In this document: positions 1-8,579 of the stretch, in pieces | How the letters are laid out: every line of letters begins with the position of its first letter | How positions within the stretch are numbered: the stretch's first letter is position 1 | Assembly (NCBI GenBank): GCA_964551645.1 | Contig: CAZKDV010000005.1 | Coordinates: forward strand, 1 to 49,793 | Direction of reading: 5' to 3' | Origin: CAZKDV01 sp964551645 | GTDB lineage: Bacteria > Bacteroidota > Bacteroidia > Bacteroidales > DTU049 | Length of the DNA stretch: 49,793 nucleotides | The notes under the pieces: generated by a model | Told to the model about the DNA's origin: nothing | Seen by the model: only the letters and a program-made list of their open reading frames with translations | Databases searched by the model: none | Translations under genes and position numbers: made by a program

Positions 1-552
1 CGGAGAATATGGCTGAATAGAATATCCTTTGTAGAGCATTCCCTTGTCATACAATGTTTTGAGCAAATACCAGACAGTTTCAATATATTTATTATCAAAA
101 GTGATATAAGGACTATCTAAATCTAACCAATAGCCCATTTTTACAGTAAGTTCATCCCAAAGATCCTTATATTTCATCACTTCTGAGCGGCACTCTTTGT
201 TATAGTCGGCTATTGAAATTTTTGTACCTATATCTTCTTTGGTAATTCCGAGTTTTTTTTCAACTGCAATTTCAACGGGCAAGCCATGAGTATCCCAACC
301 TGCTTTTCTTTTAACCCTATATCCTTTTTGGGTTTTATATCTGCAAAAAATATCTTTAATAGTACGAGCCATAACATGATGAATGCCAGGAATGCCGTTT
401 GCAGATGGAGGACCTTCATAAAAAACAAAATCTTTGCTTTCACTTCTTTCTTCTATGCTTTTTTTAAAAGTGTTATGCCTTTCCCAAAATACAGCAATTT
501 CGTCAGCAATCTTAGTTAAATCCAAAGTTTTATACTCTTTATACAGGCTCAT
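1..552 (-). CDS. ileS: Isoleucyl-tRNA synthetase, N-terminal part (runs off the window)
   Basis: Charges tRNA-Ile with isoleucine in the cytoplasm. The 184 codons present start at an ATG (550-552 on the complement). They contain the class I adenylation signature, read as GPPSANGIPGIHHVMART, where the GIHH element stands for the HIGH motif. It is followed by the family segment KRKAGWDTHGLPVE. The KMSKS loop, editing domain and anticodon-binding domain lie outside the window. The extended N-terminus and the PGIHH version are those of the long IleS proteins of Bacteroidota. A TAnnTTTG box lies 26 bases upstream. Confidence 0.95.
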   Translation of the reverse strand, partial: MSLYKEYKTLDLTKIADEIAVFWERHNTFKKSIEERSESKDFVFYEGPPSANGIPGIHHVMARTIKDIFCRYKTQKGYRVKRKAGWDTHGLPVEIAVEKKLGITKEDIGTKISIADYNKECRSEVMKYKDLWDELTVKMGYWLDLDSPYITFDNKYIETVWYLLKTLYDKGMLYKGYSIQPYSP

Positions 553-577
553 AATTACTATTCGAGTTTTGAATTTG

Positions 578-585
578 CAAAATTA
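578..585 (-). promoter_or_regulatory. Candidate -7 promoter element of ileS (TAATTTTG)
   Basis: Matches the Bacteroidota -7 consensus TAnnTTTG on the minus strand, 26 bases before the ileS start. No convincing -33 TTG was found, so this rests on one box and its position. Confidence 0.45.
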
Positions 586-737
586 CAAAACAATTCTAAC
601 ATTTGATTTAGTTAATATATATATAGTGAAAATATTTTAACAAATAGCTTGTATCAAACTCTTAGAGAATTAAGAATTTTTGCAAAATGAAAATTTTGAG
701 CGTTGATATAGTTATTGATACTTATTAAGCATTTAAT

Positions 738-1721
738 TTATTGCAAATGCTCATCTTCAGGGTTTGGTCTTCCTAATGGTAATCCGCGATTGTATTCTGT
801 TTCTAATTCTTTTTCTTCTTCTTTAAGTTTTTTGAGTGCATCTTTTGTGGCAAACTTATTTATATCGGGTTGTCCGGCATTAACCCATGCAGTGTACCAA
901 TAGCTTGCAACATAGTAAACTGCTTTTCGCATATTGCGTTCAATCATATTATTAGATAAGTGTTCAAATTCAGCTGCAAATTCACGAGAATAATCTCTTT
1001 TAGTTATTGTCCCTCTCGTGTCATAAACATATATTTTGTGTGAAGGCATTGAATCTATAAGAAAATCATACAACATATATACAGTATCAACTTGTGCATT
1101 TGTTTGTTTTACAATTTCCCACGCCGTTTTTTGCACATTATTAATATATTCGGCTCTTCCTACAAAAAAGTTAAAACTATTAGCAAACAATTCAGGCACT
1201 CTGGTTTCCCAAAAAGCGTGTATTCCTCTTTGTTCAGGCACTCTACCGTTATAATATTTAGATGTATGCAGCGGAACAGTTGCATCTGCAATGTAATGAC
1301 TAAGGTGAGCGCTTTGTCGCAAAATATTATACACATCTTCTTCTTGAAATGCTTTGGTAAGTCTATATGTCATTGTTGCAATGTGCCATGGCAATACTCC
1401 AGTAGTCAGCAAAGTATCTTCAGTATATTGCTCTACTGCATCTTTCCAATATATGGGTATATTATCAAAAGGGTTTTCACCATAATTTTCAATATCAATG
1501 TAATGTCTAACAGCTTCAAGAGGATTGATGCGACTTATTTTATCGGGGTCTATAGCATGTTCAGTGATATATTCAATATGTTTTTTGTAAAAACCCAACA
1601 TTTCTGGAGGCAAACAAAATACTGCATGCCTATTAATAGTTTTGTGCGAAAAGAACCCCCACGATGTGCTAAGCAGAGCAACAATCAATAAAGATAAGTA
1701 TATCGCTGTTTTTTTTAGCAT
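738..1721 (-). CDS. Zn-dependent phospholipase C / S1-P1 nuclease-like secreted protein
   Basis: 327 aa with a signal peptide (about residues 1-20). The Zn-phospholipase C/P1-nuclease fold is suggested by an early Trp-Gly-(x)3-His (W21, H26), RHYIDIE (72-78), H113, the cluster HLSHYIADATVPLHT (139-153) and GIHAFWE (166-172). These supply the His/Asp ligands expected for a trinuclear zinc site, and W21 may be the new N-terminal zinc ligand after signal cleavage, as in Bacillus phospholipase C. The substrate (phospholipid or nucleic acid) cannot be told from sequence. It follows comB by 6 bases on the same strand, so the two are probably cotranscribed. The C-terminal 35 residues are charged and likely flexible. 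Confidence 0.8.
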   Translation of the reverse strand: MLKKTAIYLSLLIVALLSTSWGFFSHKTINRHAVFCLPPEMLGFYKKHIEYITEHAIDPDKISRINPLEAVRHYIDIENYGENPFDNIPIYWKDAVEQYTEDTLLTTGVLPWHIATMTYRLTKAFQEEDVYNILRQSAHLSHYIADATVPLHTSKYYNGRVPEQRGIHAFWETRVPELFANSFNFFVGRAEYINNVQKTAWEIVKQTNAQVDTVYMLYDFLIDSMPSHKIYVYDTRGTITKRDYSREFAAEFEHLSNNMIERNMRKAVYYVASYWYTAWVNAGQPDINKFATKDALKKLKEEEKELETEYNRGLPLGRPNPEDEHLQ

Positions 1722-1727
1722 GAATAT

Positions 1728-2456
1728 TTATTTTTTAGCAAGATTAACAATTGTGGTACCATCATAAAACGGCACTGAGTTTGAAATGTTAAGAGTAAAG
1801 CAATAGTCCAATACATCGTCAAGACCAAGCTTGCGTAGCCTCTCGCGGTGCATAGCTTTTTGGATATAGCCAACAGGATTGCTTTCAGCAATTTTCCACA
1901 AATCTAATGCAGCATTAGCAGCATCACATTCTATTGAGTACTTTTCAGTTTTTGAAAAATAATCAACAAATGCACCAGCTAACAATGTGTCTTCTAAATT
2001 AAATTTATTTTTCCAACCCGAACATAACAAAACTACATTAAGTTTTTGCTCACAAAACCAGTTTACTACTGCATTAATGTTTAAAAAAGAAGCAATTACA
2101 ACAGCTTTGACATTATCCAAATCAAGCATTTTAATAGTTTGTGTTCCATTGGTTGTTTTATATACTATGATCTTGTCTTTTAACTCATTATTTCGGAAAT
2201 AAAAGGGCGAATTGCCAAAATGTGCATAATCGAGAGTTACACCGTCTTTTTCGGCAGCTACAAGATAATTTTTCGACTTTAAACTAATAGCTTCTTCATC
2301 GGTTGATACAGGTATTATTTCTTTAACCCCGTAATCAAAAGCAGTAGTGATTGAAGTAGTAGCTCGAAGAACATCAATAACAATAACACCATAGTTATTT
2401 TCAGTTAATTTGTGTTGATAAAGTACAGGTGTTAAGCAAACCTCAATGGTATTCAT
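1728..2456 (-). CDS. comB: 2-phosphosulfolactate phosphatase family protein (ComB)
   Basis: 242 aa, the usual size for ComB. Family signatures are VIDVLRATTSI (26-36), AEKDGVTLDYAHFGNSP (68-84) and TTNGT (101-105), which form the Mg-dependent phosphatase site. In methanogens ComB dephosphorylates 2-phosphosulfolactate on the way to coenzyme M. In Bacteroidota the role is not settled, although sulfonolipid precursors are a possible link (inference). Family assignment is firm, the physiological substrate is not. It is first gene of a likely two-gene unit with the phospholipase C-like gene. Confidence 0.88.
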   Translation of the reverse strand: MNTIEVCLTPVLYQHKLTENNYGVIVIDVLRATTSITTAFDYGVKEIIPVSTDEEAISLKSKNYLVAAEKDGVTLDYAHFGNSPFYFRNNELKDKIIVYKTTNGTQTIKMLDLDNVKAVVIASFLNINAVVNWFCEQKLNVVLLCSGWKNKFNLEDTLLAGAFVDYFSKTEKYSIECDAANAALDLWKIAESNPVGYIQKAMHRERLRKLGLDDVLDYCFTLNISNSVPFYDGTTIVNLAKK

Positions 2457-2475
2457 AGTAAAATATTTAAGTTTA

Positions 2476-2483
2476 CAAATTTA
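2476..2483 (-). promoter_or_regulatory. Candidate -7 promoter element of comB (TAAATTTG)
   Basis: TAnnTTTG match on the minus strand, 20 bases before the comB start. Confidence 0.45.
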
Positions 2484-2588
2484 CAAATAATTACACTAAA
2501 CGATTTTTTCAACTCAATTAAACTGACAAAATATCATACCAAGTTTATTTGGTAAGCTTTTTGACATATATGCGGAAAAACTATTATT

Positions 2589-3269
2589 ATGACAGGCTAT
2601 TATTTATTATTTGCTTTTTTTATGCTAATTAGTTGGTTAGTAGGTAATCAGCTAAAAATAAGATTTAAAGAATATTCTAAAATTCCTTTACGCCATGGAA
2701 TGACCGGAAAAGATATTGCTTTAAAGATGTTGCATGACAACAACATTCATGATGTAAGCATAGTATCTGTACAAGGACAATTAACCGACCATTACAATCC
2801 TTTGCAAAAAACAGTTAATTTAAGTCCTGATGTTTATCATGGAAACAGTATTGCAGCAGCGGCTGTGGCAGCACACGAATGTGGACACGCAGTTCAACAT
2901 GCAACAGCATATAGTTTTTTAAAAATGCGTTCTGCTCTTGTGCCAATCGTTGGTTTTAGTTCACGCATTATGCAATGGATTTTATTAGCGGGGATTATTC
3001 TTATCGAAACATTTCCGGCATTATTACTTTTCGGAATTATTCTTTTTGCCACAACAACTCTTTTTAGCCTTGTAACATTACCCGTAGAATTTGATGCTTC
3101 AAAAAGAGCCTTAAAATGGTTAGATGCTTCAGGCTTAACAAGTGGTGTAGAACATTCAAAAGCAGCTAGTGCATTAAAATGGGCAGCAAGCACTTATGTT
3201 GTTGCAGCTATAGCATCTTTGGCAACATTGCTATATTATATCTCAATCTTTCTTGGCAGAAGAAATTAA
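2589..3269 (+). CDS. Membrane-bound neutral zinc metallopeptidase (YugP type)
   Basis: 226 aa. The zinc motif HECGH (96-100) sits in the family context AAAVAAHECGHAVQHA, just after a conserved DVYHGNSIAA stretch. There is a transmembrane segment at residues 1-20, a hydrophobic pair at about 118-165 and a C-terminal segment near 195-220. This is the arrangement of the Zn_peptidase_2/YugP family, whose substrates are unknown. Transcription is divergent from comB. Confidence 0.88.
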   Translation: MTGYYLLFAFFMLISWLVGNQLKIRFKEYSKIPLRHGMTGKDIALKMLHDNNIHDVSIVSVQGQLTDHYNPLQKTVNLSPDVYHGNSIAAAAVAAHECGHAVQHATAYSFLKMRSALVPIVGFSSRIMQWILLAGIILIETFPALLLFGIILFATTTLFSLVTLPVEFDASKRALKWLDASGLTSGVEHSKAASALKWAASTYVVAAIASLATLLYYISIFLGRRN

Positions 3270-3369
3270 AACACTCCTTATTCATTAATTATTTGTCGTA
3301 TTTCATCAAAAAAATATTTTTTTGTGTAATTTGAATTTTAACAACTACATCTAAATACAAAATTGTAAT

Positions 3370-3377
3370 TATATTTG
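3370..3377 (+). promoter_or_regulatory. Candidate -7 promoter element (TATATTTG)
   Basis: TAnnTTTG match 18 bases before the start of the large T9SS protein gene. Confidence 0.45.
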
Positions 3378-3394
3378 CCATGTAATAATGCAAT

Positions 3395-5797
3395 ATGTAT
3401 ATAAGAATTATATTAGTTGTTTTTTTAACTTTTTTATGTTTATCAAACAATTTTGCTCAAGCACCGGGTTGTCCAAGTGTTAGCATTACAGCTCTAGGCT
3501 CTATGGGTGGGCAAGTTCCTATTAATTGCAACGAATGTATAGATTTGACTGCCACTGCCTTACATACGGGATTAACTGACACATATACTGTTTCATCTAT
3601 ACCTTATGAACCACCATATCCATACAATGCAGGAAATCCAATTTTTGTAGCTCAAGATGATATTTGGTCTGATATTATCAATCTTCCCTTCAAATTTTGC
3701 TACTACGGCAATTCTTATGATAAAATTGTTGTAGGAGCAAATGGTATTGTTAGTTTTCATATTGAATATGCCAATCAAACCTGCCCATATATTATTCCTT
3801 CAAATAATCCTTCTAATTCCTTACCTTTAAATTCAATTTTTGGTGTTTTTCATGATATTGCTCCACAACAAGGAGGTGCTATTTTTCAAGCAGTTTTAGG
3901 CAGTTATCCATGCCGAACATTTGTAGTTAATTACAATCAAGTACCTTTGTTTAATTGCTATAATTTACTAACTACTCACCAAGTGGTATTGTACGAAAAC
4001 ACTAATGTAATCGAAGTATATATTCAAAATAAACCAATATGCAATAATTGGAATAGCGGAAAAGCAATAGTGGGCATTCAAAACAAAGACGGCACAGCAG
4101 GAATTACCGCCCCAAACAGAAATGCTTTACCAACTTGGGCAACCTCTAGTGAAGCATGGAGATTTACTCCAAGCGGAACCCCAAATTACACCATCGAATG
4201 GTTTAACGGAAGCAATTCTCTCGGAAACGACAACACCATTAATATATGCACACCTTCAACTTATACTGCAATAGCTACCTATAACAATTGCGATTCAACG
4301 GTAGTTGTTGTAAAAGATGAAATTATTGTGAAATCAAATGATATTTCTGCCACTATCATTCCGCCAAGTGCCGACATTTGCCAAGGCGATTCAATAGATA
4401 TTACAACAACAGTAATCGGAACGCCCCCATTTACATATAATTGGGCACCAAACAACAATATTAGCTCAAGTTCATCTCCAAACATTACTGTTTATCCCTC
4501 ATCTTCAACTGTATATTCATTAACAATTACTGATGGTTTAGGTTGCTCCGAAATTTTTTCCATTCCCATAAATGTACATTCATCTCCCAATATTGCAATC
4601 ACAGCATCAATAAACCCGATATGCAACGGAGAAATATCTACACTTACGGCAACAGGTGCCGATTCATATATTTGGAGTACCGGCGAAGAAAATTCAAATA
4701 TCAACATTAATCCAAACAACACTACAACATATACTGTTACAGGAACCGACCAATACGGCTGTACATCGTCTTCTGACATAAACATATTGGTCGGTAGCAA
4801 TCCTATATTGAGCATAAATGCTTCGAAAGCTGAAATTTGCGAAGGAGATTCAAGCATTATCACAGTTTTTGGTGGGACAAATTATTTGTGGAGTACTAAT
4901 GAAACTACTGATAGTATTATTGTTAAACCAACAACAAGCTCAACTTATAGCGTTACGGCTACAACGGCAGAAACTTGCTTTTCTGTTGCAAACATGCCAA
5001 TATTGGTACATGACAAGCCAAAAGTTGATTTTACTGCCTCTCCAAACAAAGCTTGTGTTCCAATAAGCTCAAACTTCACTTCGTATGTAAGTGGTGGGCA
5101 TAATAATGAATATTTATGGACTTTTGGAGAAAATGGTATTTTTGGAACTTCCAATTTTGAATCTTCATTTGTTACTTTTGACGAAGCAGGCGAACATAAT
5201 GTAAGTTTGACCGTTACTTCAGAGTATGGCTGCTCGACAACACTTACAAAACCTCAATATATATCTGCCTATCCATTACCCATAGCCAATTTTTATGCAA
5301 ATCCGGATACTGCCGAATTATCTGATGCAATAATCAGTTTTGTAAATCAATCTCAAGGTGCTTCTGATTGGTATTGGAATTTTGGAGATGGAACAAAAAG
5401 CAATGATGAAAATCCATTTCATAAATATAGAGCAGGCGGAACATTTATAGTAGAACAAATTGCTTACAGTCAGCACGGATGCACTGACACAACTAAAAAG
5501 CATGTTTATATTATTTACAACTTAAACTTTTATGTCCCACAAGCATTTTCACCCAATGGAGACGGAATAAATGATAGTTTTGGACCAATAGGCAGCGGAA
5601 TTGACAAACTCGAATTTTCAGTTTTTGACAAATGGGGAAATAAAGTGTTTTATACAGAAGATATAAACCAAGATTGGGACGGCAGCATTAACGGAAGAAC
5701 TCCCAATCAAACAAGCATATTTAATTGGATAGCTTATGTAACTTTTGCAACAGGAATCATCAAAGAATACACAGGATTTGTAGTGCTGTACAAATAA
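3395..5797 (+). CDS. T9SS type B cargo: PKD-domain surface protein with gliding-motility-type C-terminal domain
   Basis: 800 aa, secreted. There is a signal peptide (1-22, ending FAQ), then a long Asn/Ser/Thr-rich beta region with Cys pairs. Repeated Ig/PKD-like units occur at about 320-560, with segments like YIWSTGEE and YLWSTNET. Two clearer PKD-like domains follow at about 565-700, the second with WYWNFGDGT. The last 93 residues (708-800) form the CHU_C/gliding motility-associated C-terminal domain, opening FYVPQAFSPNGDGINDSF. That domain is the type B sorting signal for the type IX secretion system and predicts export and surface attachment. No enzymatic domain was seen, so an adhesin or surface-layer role is inference. 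Single-gene unit. Confidence 0.9.
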   Translation: MYIRIILVVFLTFLCLSNNFAQAPGCPSVSITALGSMGGQVPINCNECIDLTATALHTGLTDTYTVSSIPYEPPYPYNAGNPIFVAQDDIWSDIINLPFKFCYYGNSYDKIVVGANGIVSFHIEYANQTCPYIIPSNNPSNSLPLNSIFGVFHDIAPQQGGAIFQAVLGSYPCRTFVVNYNQVPLFNCYNLLTTHQVVLYENTNVIEVYIQNKPICNNWNSGKAIVGIQNKDGTAGITAPNRNALPTWATSSEAWRFTPSGTPNYTIEWFNGSNSLGNDNTINICTPSTYTAIATYNNCDSTVVVVKDEIIVKSNDISATIIPPSADICQGDSIDITTTVIGTPPFTYNWAPNNNISSSSSPNITVYPSSSTVYSLTITDGLGCSEIFSIPINVHSSPNIAITASINPICNGEISTLTATGADSYIWSTGEENSNININPNNTTTYTVTGTDQYGCTSSSDINILVGSNPILSINASKAEICEGDSSIITVFGGTNYLWSTNETTDSIIVKPTTSSTYSVTATTAETCFSVANMPILVHDKPKVDFTASPNKACVPISSNFTSYVSGGHNNEYLWTFGENGIFGTSNFESSFVTFDEAGEHNVSLTVTSEYGCSTTLTKPQYISAYPLPIANFYANPDTAELSDAIISFVNQSQGASDWYWNFGDGTKSNDENPFHKYRAGGTFIVEQIAYSQHGCTDTTKKHVYIIYNLNFYVPQAFSPNGDGINDSFGPIGSGIDKLEFSVFDKWGNKVFYTEDINQDWDGSINGRTPNQTSIFNWIAYVTFATGIIKEYTGFVVLYK

Positions 5798-5848
5798 TTT
5801 TTCCAACTCGTTTTGTTAAAATAATATAAATACTCCAAAATAATTTCA

Positions 5849-5856
5849 TAATTTTG
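5849..5856 (+). promoter_or_regulatory. Candidate -7 promoter element (TAATTTTG)
   Basis: TAnnTTTG match upstream of the DoxX/YkgB-like gene. It lies 93 bases before the preferred ATG, further than at other genes here, so it is less certain. Confidence 0.3.
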
Positions 5857-5949
5857 TATAAAATTGTTCGCAAACATTTAATTGACTAACTGTCATAAAA
5901 TGTGCAAATATTTTTAATTATTAATCAATTACAACAAAAATTAACGAAT

Positions 5950-6405
5950 ATGATTAAACTAATAAAAACTATTGACCAAAAAGTTACCAAATGTATGCAC
6001 AACATTAGTAGTATTGCAATTCGTATTTCTTTTGGCGTTATTTTTATTTGGTTCGGAATACTAAAACCTTTTAATATTTCATCAGCCGAAAGTTTGCTTC
6101 TGAAAACAGTTGAATGGCTACCATTCGGTGCTCCCGAATTATGGCTTATCATAATAGGCTGGTGGGAAGTTGCAATCGGTGTTTTATTCTTAATTCCAAA
6201 AACTACAAAAATTGCTATAATTTTATTATTCCTTCAGATGTTTGGAACTTTCATGCCATTATTTCTGCTTCCTGAACTAACATTTCAAGACAAAAATATT
6301 TTTGCGCCAACCTTAGAAGGACAGTACATAATAAAAAACCTTATGATTATTTCGGGGGCTTTAGTGCTTGGTGGCAAATACTACAATGCTAAAAAAGCAG
6401 CATAA
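5950..6405 (+). CDS. DoxX/YkgB-like small integral membrane protein
   Basis: 151 aa from the ATG at 5950. A GTG in frame at 5902 would add 16 residues but is less likely. Four hydrophobic segments are visible (about 21-40, 60-80, 88-108 and 128-146). Features resembling the DoxX/DUF417 (YkgB) group are IRISFGVIFIWFGILKP in the first helix, the WWEVAIGVLFL segment, and a C-terminal EGQYIIKNLMIISGALVL. The family is loosely tied to quinone/redox or stress functions in other bacteria, and nothing here fixes a role. It is followed by a hairpin and then by the decayed islet. Confidence 0.7.
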   Translation: MIKLIKTIDQKVTKCMHNISSIAIRISFGVIFIWFGILKPFNISSAESLLLKTVEWLPFGAPELWLIIIGWWEVAIGVLFLIPKTTKIAIILLFLQMFGTFMPLFLLPELTFQDKNIFAPTLEGQYIIKNLMIISGALVLGGKYYNAKKAA

Positions 6406-6885
6406 TTGAGCAAAAACCTTACAGCATGTCAAAATTAGAGAACTTTAAAGCCATTAGGTCTTTAAAGTTGTAAATTTTGCAAAAAGTAATGATTTCATAT
6501 TTTTGTGCTGAATCTATAAAAACATCAATTATTTCAGGAAAAATAGAAAATTTTTGATGTTTGCTAAGCTCGTATATAAAAATGAAATGAGCCTAAAAGA
6601 AAGCAATTAAAGCTAAAATAATATTAAAAAAAGAAGAAAAGCAGGACTTAATTGTTAACAAGAACAACAACAAAAATAAAAACAAAAAAAGGTTATGAAA
6701 AACTAATCATAAAAAATGCCTGCCTTTCTTTGTACAAAGTTACACCTTTTATTATTGGAATTTGAAAAAAACATTAAAATTTTAACAAGAATGTAATAAA
6801 ATTATAGAATTGAACAATTTTATCAAGAAGTAAGCACCAAAAATTAATACATTTGTCATTCTAAAAAAATAAGGAACAAAAAATT
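6406..6885. other. 480-bp gene-free, A-rich stretch
   Basis: No credible coding frame. It contains the hairpin at 6441-6469 and then a purine/A-rich low-complexity run at about 6590-6710. It probably marks the left flank of the decayed islet. Confidence 0.5.
6441..6469 (+). terminator. Perfect 10-bp hairpin, possible terminator
   Basis: AACTTTAAAG, a 9-base loop, then CTTTAAAGTT, 35 bases after the DoxX-like stop. The following bases (GTAAATTTTG) are only weakly T-rich, so terminator function is plausible but not clear. Confidence 0.4.
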
Positions 6886-7011
6886 ATGACATTAACAGAA
6901 ATACTTCGGGATTCCAATTACAAGCTAACCCAGTTTAGTGAAGAAAAAATAAGAGGTTTTGAAGAAAACATCATTATTAAAGAAAGCAAACCCAAAGCGA
7001 ACAACTTTTAG
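6886..7011 (+). pseudogene. N-terminal remnant of a type I restriction-modification protein
   Basis: 41 codons from ATG to TAG. The opening MTLTEILRDSNYKLTQFSEE closely resembles, from memory, the start of large type I R-M proteins that begin with an HsdR_N-like domain. Those proteins run to many hundreds of residues, whereas here similarity ends near residue 33. From about 6987 the DNA continues in another frame into tail copy A. I read this as a deletion scar that removed nearly the whole gene. It could instead be a short independent ORF, but no family of that size is known to me. Confidence 0.55.
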
Positions 7012-7097
7012 AAACTGCCAAACAAGCCGTAGAAATTGCTATTGAGCAAAACGAAGAAACAGCCATAAAATATTTGAAAGACAAAAAATATGAGTAA
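7011..7097 (+). repeat. Tail repeat, copy A
   Basis: Encodes a 28-residue C-terminus beginning ETAKQAVEIAIEQNEETA and ending at TAA, in a frame open from about 6976. Similar DNA recurs at 7494-7575 and 8771-8857. Its stop overlaps the ATG of the DUF1016-like remnant, as in a compact operon. The parent family was not recognised. Confidence 0.6.
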
Positions 7098-7494
7098 AAA
7101 TTTAAGCATCAATAATGAAAAATACAGTGGAATACTGCGACAAGCTGTAGCAGAAATTCATTCTGCCCGTAGTGTTGCCGCCAAGCAAATAACAAGTGCG
7201 ACTAACACGATGTATTGGAATTTGGGCAAATTACTTTCCGAAAGGCAATTAGCCGAAGGCTACGGAAGTGGTGTTGTCAAACAGTTGTCTATTGATTTGA
7301 AAAAAGAGTTTCCCGATATGGGCTTATCTCCACGCAATTTGTGGGATATGAAACGCTTTTACGAGCGTTACGAACAAGCCGATATAAAACTGCGACAAGC
7401 TGTCGCAGTTTTGCCGTGGGGACATAATTTATTGTTAATCAACAAAGTACAATCACTTGATGCCGTTGAAGAACATAAAAACAAAGAAAAATAG
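7090..7494 (+). pseudogene. DUF1016/YhcG-type protein, N-terminal domain only (truncated)
   Basis: 134 aa. Residues about 10-127 match the DUF1016 N-terminal domain: a helical segment with NTMYWNLGKLLSER, then a GSGVVKQLSIDLKKEFP stretch and LSPRNLWDMKRFYERY, ending PWGHNLLLINKV. Full-length proteins are about 330-380 aa and carry a C-terminal PD-(D/E)XK nuclease domain, which is missing. The frame stops after a short Lys/Glu-rich tail, directly followed by tail repeat copy B. Such genes are commonly found near type I R-M loci, which fits the flanking remnant. The product is probably inactive, although a stable N-terminal domain is possible. Confidence 0.75.
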
Positions 7495-7575
7495 AAACTG
7501 CCAAACGAACCATATAAATGTGATAGAACAAAACAAAGAAACAGCTATAAAATATTGAAATGTAACTGAATAGGC
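7494..7575 (+). repeat. Tail repeat, copy B (degenerate)
   Basis: Starts GAAACTGCCAAAC like copy A and keeps the CAAAAC-AAGAAACAGC and ATAAAATATT blocks, but has in-frame stops and indels. It is the most decayed of the three copies. Confidence 0.55.
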
Positions 7576-7958
7576 AAACTAAAAATTAGAGAAATGGAAG
7601 AAAATAAATCACAAATAATTATCTATCAAACTGAAAACGGAAATACAAAAATAGAAACCCGTTTAGAAAACAAAACAGTTTGGCTTACACAGGCTCAAAT
7701 AGCAGAGCTGTTTAGTAAAGACCGAACCGTCATTACTAAATATATCAACAATGTTTTTGACGAAGGCGAATTAGACAAAAAAAGCAATGTGCAAATTTTG
7801 CACATTACAAATTCTGACAGACCTGTCAAATATTACAACTTAGACATTATTATTACCGTAGCTTATCGGGTAAACAGCCGTCAGGCAAAACAGTTTCGTA
7901 TTTGGGCTACAACGCTCAAAGAATTTATTATTAAAGGTTTTGTGTTAGATGAGAAACC

Positions 7959-7976
7959 ACATTCCGTTAGGAATGT
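7959..7976 (+). repeat. REP-like hairpin, left outer
   Basis: ACATTCC-GTTA-GGAATGT, a perfect 7-bp stem with a GTTA loop, followed by TTCGCTCGGTAAA. Confidence 0.8.
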
Positions 7977-8008
7977 TTCGCTCGGTAAAGAAAACGATAC
8001 AATCACAT

Positions 8009-8028
8009 TGCAATCCGTTAGGATTGCA
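8009..8028 (+). repeat. REP-like hairpin, left inner
   Basis: TGCAATCC-GTTA-GGATTGCA, an 8-bp stem. It has the same loop as the outer hairpin, and the stem differs with compensating changes. Confidence 0.8.
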
Positions 8029-8044
8029 TCCTAAAAACAAAATT

Positions 8045-8506
8045 ATGGCTAACACCTATACACAAATACATATCCACGCTGTTTTTGCTGTTCAAAATCG
8101 GGTTTCTTGTATTCACAAATCGTGGCAAGAACGCTTGTATAAATATATCATTGCTATCATTCAAAAGCACGGGCATAAAGTTTTAGCTGTTGGAGGTATG
8201 CCCGACCATATTCATATTTTGTTTGGATTTCGCCCTACACAGGCACTATCGGCTTTGATGCAAGAAGTGAAGCGAGATAGTTCAGAATGGATTAATAAAG
8301 AAAAATTGGTAATGGGAAAGTTTTCTTGGCAAAAAGGATATGGGGCATTTTCGTATGCAAAATCACAAATTTCTGCTGTTTGTAATTATATCGAAACACA
8401 AGAGCAACATCATAAAAAGAAAACATTCAAAGAAGAATATTTGGAGATATTACAAAAATTTGAGGTTGAACACAATGAACAATATATTTTTTCAGAAATT
8501 AAATAG
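8045..8506 (+). CDS. REP-associated tyrosine transposase (Y1/IS200-like)
   Basis: 153 aa from ATG at 8045. The HUH motif appears as MPDHIHILFGF (about 56-66). The YAKSQISAVCNYIETQEQHH stretch supplies the candidate catalytic Tyr (in VCNYIE) and the helix of the Y1 transposase fold. Length matches IS200-like/RAYT enzymes (about 140-180 aa). The frame is intact from ATG to TAG, so the enzyme may still be active. It would nick and rejoin single-stranded DNA at the flanking hairpins. Confidence 0.88.
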   Translation: MANTYTQIHIHAVFAVQNRVSCIHKSWQERLYKYIIAIIQKHGHKVLAVGGMPDHIHILFGFRPTQALSALMQEVKRDSSEWINKEKLVMGKFSWQKGYGAFSYAKSQISAVCNYIETQEQHHKKKTFKEEYLEILQKFEVEHNEQYIFSEIK

Positions 8507-8508
8507 GG

Positions 8509-8530
8509 ACACATTCCTAACGGAATGTGT
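8509..8530 (+). repeat. REP-like hairpin, right inner
   Basis: ACACATTCC-TAAC-GGAATGTGT, a 9-bp stem. Its core is the exact reverse complement of the left outer hairpin. Confidence 0.8.
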
Positions 8531-8561
8531 GGATGCGGTGTGGCATTTTTTACCAAGCGAT

Positions 8562-8579
8562 GCAATCCTAACGGATTGC
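8562..8579 (+). repeat. REP-like hairpin, right outer
   Basis: GCAATCC-TAAC-GGATTGC, the exact reverse complement of the core of the left inner hairpin. On the reverse strand it is followed by ATCGCTTGGTAAA. Confidence 0.8.

Larger units (their letters stand above)
7594..8034 (+). pseudogene. RhuM-family protein, N-terminal part, interrupted by a RAYT element
   Basis: Residues 1-121 are RhuM-like: IIIYQTENGNTKIETRLE, then VWLTQAQIAELFSKDRTVIT (winged-helix-like region), VKYYNLDIIITVAYRVNS and RIWATTLKEFIIKGFVLDEK. RhuM proteins are normally around 330 aa and often lie within or beside type I R-M loci. The match ends at about 7957, exactly where the REP-like hairpins begin. The last 25 codons read through the left end of the element. 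The rest of RhuM was not found on the other side, so insertion was accompanied or followed by deletion. Confidence 0.75.

Noticed and set aside
1092..1691. 199-codon plus-strand ORF opposite the phospholipase C-like gene
   Set aside because: It is the antisense of a gene with clear catalytic motifs, and its own sequence has no family features.
5902..5949. GTG start for the DoxX/YkgB-like protein
   Set aside because: The extra 16 residues are hydrophobic but unlike the family start. The ATG at 5950 is better placed.
6426..6473. 15-codon ORF (MSKLENFKAIRSLKL) over the hairpin
   Set aside because: Too short, and it is produced by the inverted repeat itself. There is no ribosome binding site or homology to support it.
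7949..8044. Longer start for the RAYT transposase
   Set aside because: The extra 32 codons read through the left REP-like hairpins, so they are element ends rather than protein.
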